This document shows positions 1-4,750 of a stretch of 12,868 bases of DNA, piece by piece. Source of the stretch: Candidatus Curtissbacteria bacterium RIFCSPLOWO2_01_FULL_41_18. Its GTDB lineage: Bacteria; Patescibacteriota; Microgenomatia; Curtissbacterales; GWA2-41-24. A program made the translations under genes and the position numbers. Numbering within the stretch: the first letter of the stretch is position 1; each line of letters starts with the position of its first letter. The notes beneath the pieces were generated by a model. That model had not been told where the DNA came from. It was given only the letters and a program-made list of their open reading frames with translations, and searched no databases. The stretch is taken from contig MFBQ01000012.1 of the NCBI GenBank assembly GCA_001776475.1, positions 1-12,868 on the forward strand, in the 5' to 3' direction.

Positions 1-2
1 TA

Positions 3-86
3 CAAGCCGACGGGCAGTTTATGACGCCTCAAGACCCAGCAAATAATCAAAAGCCTACACCATCTGCCGAAACTCCCCAAAAATAA
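3..86 (+). CDS. C-terminal fragment of an unidentified protein, convergent with rpsI
   Basis: An open frame enters from the left edge (codons in phase with position 3) and ends at TAA 84-86. The 27 visible residues are rich in Gln, Pro, Asn and Ser (for example MTPQDPANNQKPTPSAETPQ), which looks like a disordered hydrophilic C-terminal tail. No domain is visible, so no function can be given. It converges on rpsI, whose stop is 51 nt away, and would therefore mark the downstream boundary of the ribosomal cluster. A chance open frame of 27 codons is possible; the composition and clean stop before a hairpin make a real gene end somewhat more likely. Confidence 0.45.
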   Translation, partial: QADGQFMTPQDPANNQKPTPSAETPQK

Positions 87-101
87 TTGGTTAATTTATC
101 C

Positions 102-131
102 CCTAGGTGATTGCCCTTCGGTTTACTTAGG
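102..131. terminator. Stem-loop between two convergent gene ends
   Basis: The arms 102-110 (CCTAGGTGA) and 123-131 (TTACTTAGG) can form 9 pairs, two of them G-U, around a 12-nt loop. It sits between the convergent stops at 86 (+) and 138 (-), where a shared bidirectional terminator is expected. No good T-tract follows on either strand; on the minus strand the next bases are GGATAAATTAACC. The call as terminator therefore rests on structure and position only. Confidence 0.35.
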
Positions 132-137
132 ACTGCA

Positions 138-587
138 CTATCTCCTTGGAGATTGCTTGCCTTTGCGTGCTTTCTGAGCGAGGCCGTACTTGCGACGCTC
201 TTTGACTCTGGAGTCGCGGGTTAGAAGGCCTGCCTTTTTGAGAATTGGGCGAAAAGATTCGTCTGTCTTAACCAAGGCTCTTGCCAGACCATGGACAACT
301 GCAGCCAGTTGCCCGCTTTTGCCTGAACCTTCTACTTTAACAGTCGCGTAATATTTATCTTGGGTTTTGGTTAAGAGAAAAGGTCTAAGATAATAGCTCT
401 TTTCCACTTCTTGCGCAAAATATTTTTCTATTGGCCTGTTGTTAACAATGAATTGTCCCCTACCTTTGTAAAGCCTGACTCTGGCTGCAGCTTCTTTCCT
501 GCGACCGTGAGCGTAGAAGTATTTGCTGCCTACTTGCTTTTTATCTTCTTTGTCTGTGCTTGTTTTGTCTTCTTGTTGTTGAACCAT
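138..587 (-). CDS. rpsI: 30S ribosomal protein S9 (uS9)
   Basis: S9 of the small-subunit head, whose C-terminal tail reaches the P-site tRNA. The 149-residue product has a hydrophilic N-terminal extension of about 20 residues. Next comes the S9 core, starting with YAHGRRKEAAARVRLYKG and followed by INNRPIEKYF-like and GSGKSGQLAAVVHGLARAL segments. The end is LLTRDSRVKERRKYGLAQKARK...SPRR, the basic tail typical of the family, with a terminal Arg. An in-frame TTG at 611 would add eight residues, but these are encoded by a heptamer repeat (599-626). The ATG at 587 is therefore preferred, although no Shine-Dalgarno is evident. It follows rplM, as in most bacteria, and is the last gene of the cluster. 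Confidence 0.95.
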   Translation of the reverse strand: MVQQQEDKTSTDKEDKKQVGSKYFYAHGRRKEAAARVRLYKGRGQFIVNNRPIEKYFAQEVEKSYYLRPFLLTKTQDKYYATVKVEGSGKSGQLAAVVHGLARALVKTDESFRPILKKAGLLTRDSRVKERRKYGLAQKARKGKQSPRR

Positions 588-598
588 TTTCGTCGATA

Positions 599-626
599 TT
601 TCAAAATTCAAAAGTCAAAGTTCAAA
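599..626. repeat. Four tandem degenerate heptamers, NNTCAAA
   Basis: Four consecutive 7-mers on the plus strand: TTTCAAA, ATTCAAA, AGTCAAA, GTTCAAA. The last four bases are invariant and the third is always T. The array lies just upstream of the rpsI ATG. A second array in opposite orientation lies at 681-701. Confidence 0.7.
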
Positions 627-634
627 GTGGTGGT

Positions 635-658
635 AGCTAAATCGGACTTAGCTTTTTT
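635..658 (+). terminator. Hairpin plus T-tract, plus-strand orientation, in the rplM-rpsI spacer
   Basis: AGCTAA (635-640) pairs with TTAGCT (648-653) around a 7-nt loop. A run of six T (653-658) begins with the last stem base. Read on the plus strand this has the layout of a weak intrinsic terminator. On the minus strand, the direction of the operon, the run lies on the wrong side of the stem. It could stop plus-strand transcripts that read through antisense to rpsI. Confidence 0.4.
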
Positions 659-668
659 ATTGCTAATT

Positions 669-1106
669 TTAACTTGTAATTTTGATATTTGATTTTTGAT
701 CTTCAAACTTTTCATTATAGGGATGTTCTTGTCCGGGGTAAATAAAAAGTTTTTTTAACATTTTAGTCCCAAGAGTATTTTTGGGGAGCATTCCTTTTAC
801 TGCATGTCTTATTAAATCCTCGGGTTTATGTGCTCTAACTTGACTGGCTTTTTTAAAACGCAATCCACCCGGATAACCGGAATGGCGCCAGTATTTTTTT
901 TGATCTTCTTTTTTGCCGGACAGTAAAACTTTTTTGGCATTAATAACGACTACGTAATCACCTGTATCCAGATAAGGCACGTAATAGTTTTTATTTTTAC
1001 CCATCAACTGCATAGCGATTTGGGAGGAAATTCTTCCTAAGATTTGATCTTTAGCATCGATTAGATGCCAGCTTCTTTTTATATCCTGCGTCTTGATGCT
1101 CTTCAT
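669..1106 (-). CDS. rplM: 50S ribosomal protein L13 (uL13)
   Basis: L13 is an early-assembling 23S rRNA-binding protein of the large subunit. The 145-residue product shows SWHLIDAKDQILGRISSQIA (residues 12-31), DTGDYVVVINAKKVLLSGKK (47-66), the YWRHSGYPGG motif (72-81), and HAVKGMLPKNTLG with the conserved YPGQEHPY near the end. The ATG at 1106 is chosen because homology starts there; the longer open frame upstream overlaps rplQ. No Shine-Dalgarno is seen, and the rplQ stop is 7 nt away. The last ten or so residues (EDQKSNIKITS) are encoded by the 681-701 repeat array and look like an acquired tail. Confidence 0.96.
   Translation of the reverse strand: MKSIKTQDIKRSWHLIDAKDQILGRISSQIAMQLMGKNKNYYVPYLDTGDYVVVINAKKVLLSGKKEDQKKYWRHSGYPGGLRFKKASQVRAHKPEDLIRHAVKGMLPKNTLGTKMLKKLFIYPGQEHPYNEKFEDQKSNIKITS
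681..701. repeat. Three tandem degenerate heptamers, TTTGATN, inverted relative to 599-626
   Basis: TTTGATA, TTTGATT and TTTGATC run head to tail. The reverse complement is NATCAAA, the same consensus as the array at 599-626 but in opposite orientation. The array overlaps the last codons of rplM and encodes part of its C-terminal tail (EDQKSNIK). Confidence 0.65.
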
Positions 1107-1113
1107 GCAATTA

Positions 1114-1560
1114 TTAATTTTTATTTTTAGTTTTAGCCACTTTGACGCCAGCTTTTGCCGCGCCTTTCTTTTGGACAGTCGCTTTTTTTTGATTTGGGGA
1201 TTTCCTTTCCCACTCAAGAAACTCTAACCGGGCCATTTGCGCAGAGTCCCCACGTCTTGTTGAAAGTTTAACGATTCTTGTATAACCTCCGTGTCTATCT
1301 TTAAATCCGGGTCCTAGCTGTTGAACCAATTTAACAAATGCGTCTTGTGGCAGGGTTGAAGCTAACCATCTATTGGAATTTAACTTGTTTTTTTTGGCCA
1401 AGGTTACTAATTTCTCAACATATGGCATGGCGAATTTTGCCTTGGCCAAGGTAGTAGTCAATTGACCATGAGTCACAAGCGATGCGGCCATGTTAGCAAG
1501 AAGCGCTTTGCGCGCCTTAGTATCTCTTGATAGCTTCTTACCGAATACTTGGTGTCTCAC
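1114..1560 (-). CDS. rplQ: 50S ribosomal protein L17 (bL17)
   Basis: L17 is a bacterial-specific protein near the exit-tunnel side of the large subunit. The 148-residue product opens with the family signature MRHQVFGKKLSRDTKARKAL and contains LVTHGQLTTTLAKAK (28-42). The core ends at the TRIVKLSTRRGDSAQMARLEFLE region (about 94-116), and a Lys/Ala-rich tail of about 30 residues follows. The start is GTG, and GTGA (1557-1560) overlaps the rpoA stop TGA, implying translational coupling. The order rpoA-rplQ-rplM-rpsI is standard in bacteria. Confidence 0.96.
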   Translation of the reverse strand: MRHQVFGKKLSRDTKARKALLANMAASLVTHGQLTTTLAKAKFAMPYVEKLVTLAKKNKLNSNRWLASTLPQDAFVKLVQQLGPGFKDRHGGYTRIVKLSTRRGDSAQMARLEFLEWERKSPNQKKATVQKKGAAKAGVKVAKTKNKN

Positions 1561-2483
1561 TTTACACTAATTCCCCTCTCTTTAAGTTTTTCTTCAACGA
1601 GGCCTATGGATTTAGGACCCAAGTTTTTCATCTTCATTAGATCTTTTTTATCCTTTGCTAAAAAATCTCCAATGGTTTCAATTTTTCCAGCTTTAAGACT
1701 ATTAGTTAATCTAATCGGCAAGTCCAGTTCCTCCAGTGATGTGTTGAGAAGATCTTCAGTCAACTGAATTGAGGCCGGAGCTTGGGTTTTAGGTTTCTTG
1801 GCAGCTATTTGAGGTTCGTGAATAATTAAAAAGTGATCCACCAGTATCTTGGCAGCCTTCTTGAGCGCTTCAGATGGCTTGAGAGTAGCATCAGTTGTAA
1901 TCTCAAGCGTCAATTTATCATAGCTAGTTAGCCTACCAACACGAGTAGGCTCCACCGTATAATTGGCCTGGGTTATAGGTGAGAAATTTGCATCTATTGG
2001 CATAACTCCAATTTCACCGGTTTTTCTTTCTTCGGAAAGAGAATAGCCAGTTCCGGTTTCAGCAATAAGAGTTGCTGCTAGTTTTGACTTTGAATCAGCT
2101 AGGTTAGCCAGAGCTAAATCCCCATTAACAATTTCCACACCTGCAGCTTTTGAGATATCTTTTGCTTTTACCTCCTTCGGGCCTTTTACGTCCAGGGCAA
2201 GTTTGACAGGTTTATCGCTTGTAATATTCAATCTGATTTTTTTAAGATTGAGAATGAATTCAACAATATCTTCTGACATACCACTAAGTGAAGTAAATTG
2301 ATGTCGGACCCCGGCGATTTTAACCTGAGTTATGGCTGCACCCGGTAACGACGTCAAAAGAATTCTCCTCAAGGAATTACCAATGGTGTGACCGTAACCT
2401 TGGTCTAAGGGTTCGATAACAAACCTCCCAAAATCCGGAGTTTCTTTTTCTATCCTAATTTCGATTTGCGATAAATCAAGCAT
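1557..2483 (-). CDS. rpoA: DNA-directed RNA polymerase subunit alpha
   Basis: The alpha subunit dimerises to nucleate core RNA polymerase. In the 308-residue product the N-terminal domain has GYGHTIGNSLRRILL (29-43) and VEPTRVGRLTSYDKLTLEI (177-195). A linker of about 15 residues follows around 225-240. The C-terminal domain runs from about 241 to 304 with two helix-hairpin-helix-like segments. Residues matching those that contact UP-element DNA in E. coli (R265, N268, G296, K298, S299) are present as R258, N261, G289, K291 and S292, so UP-element recognition looks intact. The start is ATG with the strongest Shine-Dalgarno of the window (2491-2500, 7 nt spacing). An 88-nt spacer separates it from rpsD. 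Confidence 0.98.
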   Translation of the reverse strand: MLDLSQIEIRIEKETPDFGRFVIEPLDQGYGHTIGNSLRRILLTSLPGAAITQVKIAGVRHQFTSLSGMSEDIVEFILNLKKIRLNITSDKPVKLALDVKGPKEVKAKDISKAAGVEIVNGDLALANLADSKSKLAATLIAETGTGYSLSEERKTGEIGVMPIDANFSPITQANYTVEPTRVGRLTSYDKLTLEITTDATLKPSEALKKAAKILVDHFLIIHEPQIAAKKPKTQAPASIQLTEDLLNTSLEELDLPIRLTNSLKAGKIETIGDFLAKDKKDLMKMKNLGPKSIGLVEEKLKERGISVK

Positions 2484-2490
2484 TATCTTT

Positions 2491-2500
2491 CACCTCCTTT
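2491..2500 (-). promoter_or_regulatory. Strong Shine-Dalgarno of rpoA
   Basis: On the minus strand AAAGGAGGTG lies 7 nt before the rpoA ATG, an almost full complement to the 16S 3' end. Most genes in this cluster have a weak site or rely on overlapping stops, so rpoA appears independently and strongly initiated. Confidence 0.85.
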
Positions 2501-2571
2501 TACAATCCCACAACTACCATGGGAACTTTGTTTAGATTCTAAAAATTTGCTAAGTCTGCTCATCCTGTTCT

Positions 2572-3180
2572 CTACCGAGAATAATATTCAACAATTAAGC
2601 TCTCATTGATATCAGCATCAATGTCTTCTCTTGCCGGTAATGACTTGATTTTGCCGACGATAGCTTTTTTTTCAAGCCATGAAGGTAACAGTTTATCTTT
2701 TGTTTCTTCAGCTATTTTACTAACAAAATTAAAGTTCGAGGCTTTTTCAGACAGTGATACAATGTCACCAATTTTAACATTGTAAGAAGGGATGGTCACT
2801 TTTTTGCCATTGACAAAAATATGGCCGTGGGAAACTAACTGTCTTGCCTGTGGTCGTGAATTAGCTAAATTCAACTTATAGACGACATTGTCAAGTCTTG
2901 TTTCCAAAATTTGCAGTAGAGCTTCACCAGTTGCCTCCTTTTTGGCAGAAGCTAAAAAGTAATAGCGTCTAAATTGTCGCTCAAGTACACCGTATATTCT
3001 CTTGACCTTTTGTTTTTCTCTAAGCTGAATTCCATACTCCGAAAGTTTCCTTCTACGCTTTTGACTATGCTGTCCCGGAGGTCCAGCATTTTTGCGAATA
3101 ACGGGACACTTGGGGGAACCACAAATGGCTACTCCTTCTGCTCTGCACAGTTTGTGCTTTGGTCCGGTGTATCTGGCCAT
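2572..3180 (-). CDS. rpsD: 30S ribosomal protein S4 (uS4), zinc-binding type
   Basis: S4 is a primary 16S rRNA binder that starts assembly of the 30S body; in several bacteria it also represses its own operon. The 202-residue product has an N-terminal metal-site region with H9, C12, C20 and C25 in a C-GSPK-C context. Then come PPGQHSQKRRRKLSEYGIQLREKQK (34-58) and the S4 RNA-binding domain (RLDNVVYKLNLANSRPQARQLVSHGHIFVNGKKV, about 94-127). The ATG overlaps the rpsK stop by one base (TAATG). AAAAGGAG (3190-3197) lies 9 nt upstream. His replaces the first Cys of the four-Cys site known in Thermus S4. Confidence 0.97.
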   Translation of the reverse strand: MARYTGPKHKLCRAEGVAICGSPKCPVIRKNAGPPGQHSQKRRRKLSEYGIQLREKQKVKRIYGVLERQFRRYYFLASAKKEATGEALLQILETRLDNVVYKLNLANSRPQARQLVSHGHIFVNGKKVTIPSYNVKIGDIVSLSEKASNFNFVSKIAEETKDKLLPSWLEKKAIVGKIKSLPAREDIDADINESLIVEYYSR

Positions 3181-3569
3181 TAGACTCGTCTCCTTTTCGA
3201 TGCTCGCGGCCCATTATGGGGAATCGGCGTAACATCGGCTATCATGGTAATGTTGAGCCCAGCGGCTTTAAAGGCTCTTGTTGTGCTGTCTCTACCGGGA
3301 CCAGGGCCTTTCAAATAGATTTCGATGCTGCTTATTCCGATTTCTTTCGCTTTTTTGGCTATATTTTCGACAACGGTTGTGGCTGCGTATGGCGTTGACT
3401 TTCTAGCTCCCCTGAAACCTGCGCTACCTGCGGATCCCCATATCAGTGCGTTGCCATTTTGATCTGTAATAGTAACTAAAGTATTATTAAAAGTCGCCGT
3501 CACATATGCTCTGGCGTGACTTAAATTCTGTGCTAAATTTTTTTTAGATTTTTTCGGCTCTTTTGCCAT
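3180..3569 (-). CDS. rpsK: 30S ribosomal protein S11 (uS11)
   Basis: S11 sits on the 30S platform beside the mRNA exit. The 129-residue product has a Lys-rich start, then AYVTATFNNTLVTITDQNGN (21-40), the GSAGSAGFRGARKSTPYAA segment, GPGPGRDSTTRAFKAAGL, and the end DVTPIPHNGPRASKRRRV. The common family motif is HNGCRPPKRRRV; here Pro replaces Cys. The ATG at 3569 lies 24 nt after the rpsM stop, with no clear Shine-Dalgarno in an A/T-only leader. Confidence 0.97.
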   Translation of the reverse strand: MAKEPKKSKKNLAQNLSHARAYVTATFNNTLVTITDQNGNALIWGSAGSAGFRGARKSTPYAATTVVENIAKKAKEIGISSIEIYLKGPGPGRDSTTRAFKAAGLNITMIADVTPIPHNGPRASKRRRV

Positions 3570-3593
3570 TTATTTTATTTAAAAATTAATAGT

Positions 3594-3992
3594 TTATTTT
3601 GCGAGTGGGCCAGATCTTGTGACAACCTCTTTTCTAACAGTACCTATAGTTACACGTTTACCTCTTTTTGTCCTGGCATTGACTCTGGTTCTTTGTCCTC
3701 TTGCCGGCAGGTTTTTAGTGTGTCGAATGCCGCGGTATGCACCGATTTCCTGCAGTCTTTTGACGTTACCCTGGATTTCTCTTCTTAAATCCCCTTCGAC
3801 TCTGTATTTTTCTATTTCTTTTTGGAGCTTGGCGACTTCCTCCTCGGTCAGATTCTTTGTTCGCTTGTTGGGATCTAGATTACAATCGGCAATAATTTTT
3901 TTAGCCAAAGACAAACCTATGCCAAAGATATAAGGCAACGCTGCTTCCAGCCTCTTTTCATTTGGTAGATCAATTCCGACGATTCTAGCCAT
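3594..3992 (-). CDS. rpsM: 30S ribosomal protein S13 (uS13)
   Basis: S13 is in the 30S head and forms bridges to the large subunit. The 132-residue product begins MARIVGIDLPNEKRLEAALP. It carries YIFGIGLSLAKKIIADC (helix-two-turn-helix), REIGAYRG-like and GIRHTKNLPARGQRTRVNARTKRGK motifs, and a C-terminal extension of about 17 residues. The open frame continues 17 codons upstream, but AAGGAG at 3998-4003 with 5-nt spacing and family alignment fix the start at 3992. The spacer to rpmJ is 94 nt and carries inverted repeats. Confidence 0.97.
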   Translation of the reverse strand: MARIVGIDLPNEKRLEAALPYIFGIGLSLAKKIIADCNLDPNKRTKNLTEEEVAKLQKEIEKYRVEGDLRREIQGNVKRLQEIGAYRGIRHTKNLPARGQRTRVNARTKRGKRVTIGTVRKEVVTRSGPLAK

Positions 3993-3997
3993 CAGTA

Positions 3998-4003
3998 CTC
4001 CTT
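3998..4003 (-). promoter_or_regulatory. Shine-Dalgarno that decides the rpsM start
   Basis: AAGGAG on the minus strand, 5 nt before the ATG at 3992. It lies inside the longer open frame and so argues against the upstream start at 4043. Confidence 0.75.
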
Positions 4004-4022
4004 GATTTGATTTATCCCCTAT

Positions 4023-4081
4023 CCCTGCCGTTGTTTTAGGCACAAGTTAAAATTATTTCTCAACTTGTGGTGCAAGCAGGG
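4023..4081 (-). repeat. Nested inverted repeats in the rpmJ-rpsM spacer
   Basis: CACAAGTT (4041-4048) and AACTTGTG (4062-4069) form an 8-bp stem with a 13-nt loop. CCCTGC (4023-4028) and GCAGGG (4076-4081) enclose it with 6 more pairs. There is no T-tract on the minus strand after the structure, so it is more likely a processing or translation-control element than a terminator. Confidence 0.5.
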
Positions 4082-4097
4082 TCAAGTTAACCTTGAC
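4081..4097 (-). repeat. Hairpin straddling the rpmJ stop codon
   Basis: GTCAAG (4081-4086) pairs with CTTGAC (4092-4097) around a 5-nt loop that contains most of the TAA stop (4087-4089). The 6-bp stem uses the last codons of rpmJ. Its lower-coordinate arm touches the GCAGGG arm of the neighbouring spacer structure. Confidence 0.4.
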
Positions 4098-4200
4098 GCT
4101 GCTTATGGCGAGGATTGTTACAGATTACGTAAAGTCTGCCTTTGCGTTTAACTATCTTACAATTAACACATCTTTTTTTAACGCTTGCTTGAACTTTCAT
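4087..4200 (-). CDS. rpmJ: 50S ribosomal protein L36 (bL36), zinc type
   Basis: L36 is the smallest large-subunit protein and a zinc-ribbon that stabilises 23S rRNA late in assembly. The 37-residue product starts MKVQASVKKRCVNCK and ends NNPRHKQRQG. The metal ligands C11, C14, C27 and H32 are all present (C-X2-C-X12-C-X4-H). The length is normal for the family (about 37-38). It has no Shine-Dalgarno: the 11 nt before the ATG are A/T-rich and follow directly on a predicted structured leader. It is the first gene of the alpha block, as in many bacteria where infA-rpmJ-rpsM are adjacent. Confidence 0.95.
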   Translation of the reverse strand: MKVQASVKKRCVNCKIVKRKGRLYVICNNPRHKQRQG

Positions 4201-4211
4201 TTTGTCGTTTA

Positions 4212-4315
4212 TAATCGCTTGCAGAAAACTCCACTTTCCTAAAGTGGGGATGAATGCAAGCGAGCGATTACATACTTCCGAGAGTATATTATCATTAGTT
4301 GTAAGTGTTTTCTGC
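4212..4315 (-). promoter_or_regulatory. Candidate pseudoknot leader upstream of rpmJ-rpsM-rpsK-rpsD-rpoA
   Basis: On the minus strand, GCAGAAAAC (4315-4307) complements GTTTTCTGC (4229-4221) over 9 bp. TAATCGCT (4270-4263) complements AGCGATTA (4219-4212) over 8 bp. The arms alternate in the order A5-B5-A3-B3, which is the topology of an H-type pseudoknot, with one base (4220) between the two 3' arms. A 7-bp hairpin (4231-4247, CCACTTT/AAAGTGG) lies in the loop. An alternative 8-bp helix pairs 4255-4262 with 4216-4223 and competes with both. The element ends 11 nt before the rpmJ start. A role in autoregulation, for example by S4, is inference from position. Confidence 0.5.
4231..4247 (-). 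repeat. Perfect 7-bp hairpin inside the rpmJ leader
   Basis: CCACTTT (4231-4237) and AAAGTGG (4241-4247) with a 3-nt loop. It is fully compatible with the pseudoknot helices and would sit in the loop between them. Confidence 0.55.
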
Positions 4316-4326
4316 GCTCTTGTAAA
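4288..4326 (-). promoter_or_regulatory. Weak promoter-like sequence between infA and rpmJ
   Basis: TTTACA (4326-4321) is a fair -35 element; 17 nt further lies TACAAC (4303-4298), a poor -10. GATAAT (4293-4288), closer to TATAAT, lies at a 27-nt distance, too far for this -35. A promoter is expected here only if the hairpin just upstream truly terminates infA transcription. Confidence 0.2.
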
Positions 4327-4367
4327 CTTAAAGACAAAACCGTGGGTTTTTAACCCCCGGAAGTTTA
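4323..4367 (-). terminator. Terminator-like hairpin after infA
   Basis: On the minus strand the arms CCG and GGGTT pair with AACCC and CGG around an AAA loop, with one A-G mismatch (4340-4360). The T-rich tract TTTTGTCTTT follows. Outer arms TAAACTT (4367-4361) and AAGTTTA (4329-4323) can add 7 more pairs with the T-rich tract as a bulge. It lies 11 nt after the infA stop. The layout fits an intrinsic terminator or attenuator that splits the alpha block from the spc block; the interrupted T-tract lowers certainty. Confidence 0.55.
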
Positions 4368-4378
4368 TTAAATCAATT

Positions 4379-4615
4379 TTAGTACCTATAAGTTATGCGA
4401 CCTCTGGTTAGATCATAAGGTGTGGTCTCCAGTTTAATTTTATCTCCAGGTAAGATTCTGACATAATGAATTCTCATCTTTCCTGAGAGATGACAAAGTA
4501 TCGTGCTGTCTACCTCAACATTGGGCAGTTGTCCAGCAAGTACCTTAACCCTGAACATGGTGTTAGAAAGCGCTTCAACTACTTCTCCTTCAGCTTCAAT
4601 AACCCCTTGTTTCAT
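4379..4615 (-). CDS. infA: Translation initiation factor IF-1 with a loop insertion
   Basis: IF-1 occupies the 30S A site during initiation and is a single S1-type OB-fold. The 78-residue product shows VIEAEGEVVEALSNTMFRV (5-23), HLSGKMRIHYVRILPGDKI (42-60) and the closing PYDLTRGRITYRY. Compared with the 72-residue E. coli protein there are 8 extra residues between MFRV and SGKMR (in the AGQLPNVEVDST stretch, about 27-38), in a beta-strand connection, while both ends are one residue shorter. The start is ATG with GAGG 5 nt upstream. It is followed by a hairpin and a 178-nt non-coding leader. Confidence 0.96.
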   Translation of the reverse strand: MKQGVIEAEGEVVEALSNTMFRVKVLAGQLPNVEVDSTILCHLSGKMRIHYVRILPGDKIKLETTPYDLTRGRITYRY

Positions 4616-4630
4616 CTATTCCTCTTCCTT

Positions 4631-4711
4631 TTAGTTGATTTGATTTTTGGCAATTTTTGATATATTTTCATTGAATTGGCATTCTATCAAATTTAAATCA
4701 GCCTCGTCCAT
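4631..4711 (-). CDS. Possible 26-residue small ORF between map and infA
   Basis: An ATG at 4711 with GGGAG (4720-4724) 8 nt upstream opens a 26-codon frame ending at TAA 4631-4633, 15 nt before the infA start. The product begins MDEADLNLIECQFNEN and is mildly acidic with no recognised domain. It occupies most of the 135-nt map-infA spacer, an unusually long gap for this cluster. It may be a real microprotein, a leader peptide coupling infA, or chance. Conservation in related genomes is not known to me. Confidence 0.25.
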   Translation of the reverse strand: MDEADLNLIECQFNENISKIAKNQIN

Positions 4712-4750
4712 TTCTTGGACTCCCTGATATAATTTTCGTATTATCTCAAA

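Noticed and set aside
588..611. TTG start for rpsI adding eight residues
   Set aside because: The added codons are made of the heptamer repeat and match no S9 N-terminus; the ATG at 587 is preferred.
411..692. Plus-strand open frame of 93 codons opposite rpsI
   Set aside because: It is antisense to a clear S9 gene and has no recognisable domain; it looks like a shadow frame.
1107..1217. Longer rplM frame
   Set aside because: The 37 extra codons overlap rplQ in another frame, and L13 homology begins at the ATG at 1106.
2506..2524. Inverted repeat TCCCA/TGGGA in the rpsD-rpoA spacer
   Set aside because: Only 5 bp with a 9-nt loop and no T-tract; too weak to call.
3993..4043. Longer rpsM frame with 17 extra codons
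   Set aside because: A Shine-Dalgarno lies 5 nt before the internal ATG and S13 homology starts there.
4201..4378. A tRNA or known small RNA in the infA-rpmJ spacer
   Set aside because: No cloverleaf, no TTCGA-type T-loop, and no family I recognise; described instead as a leader structure.
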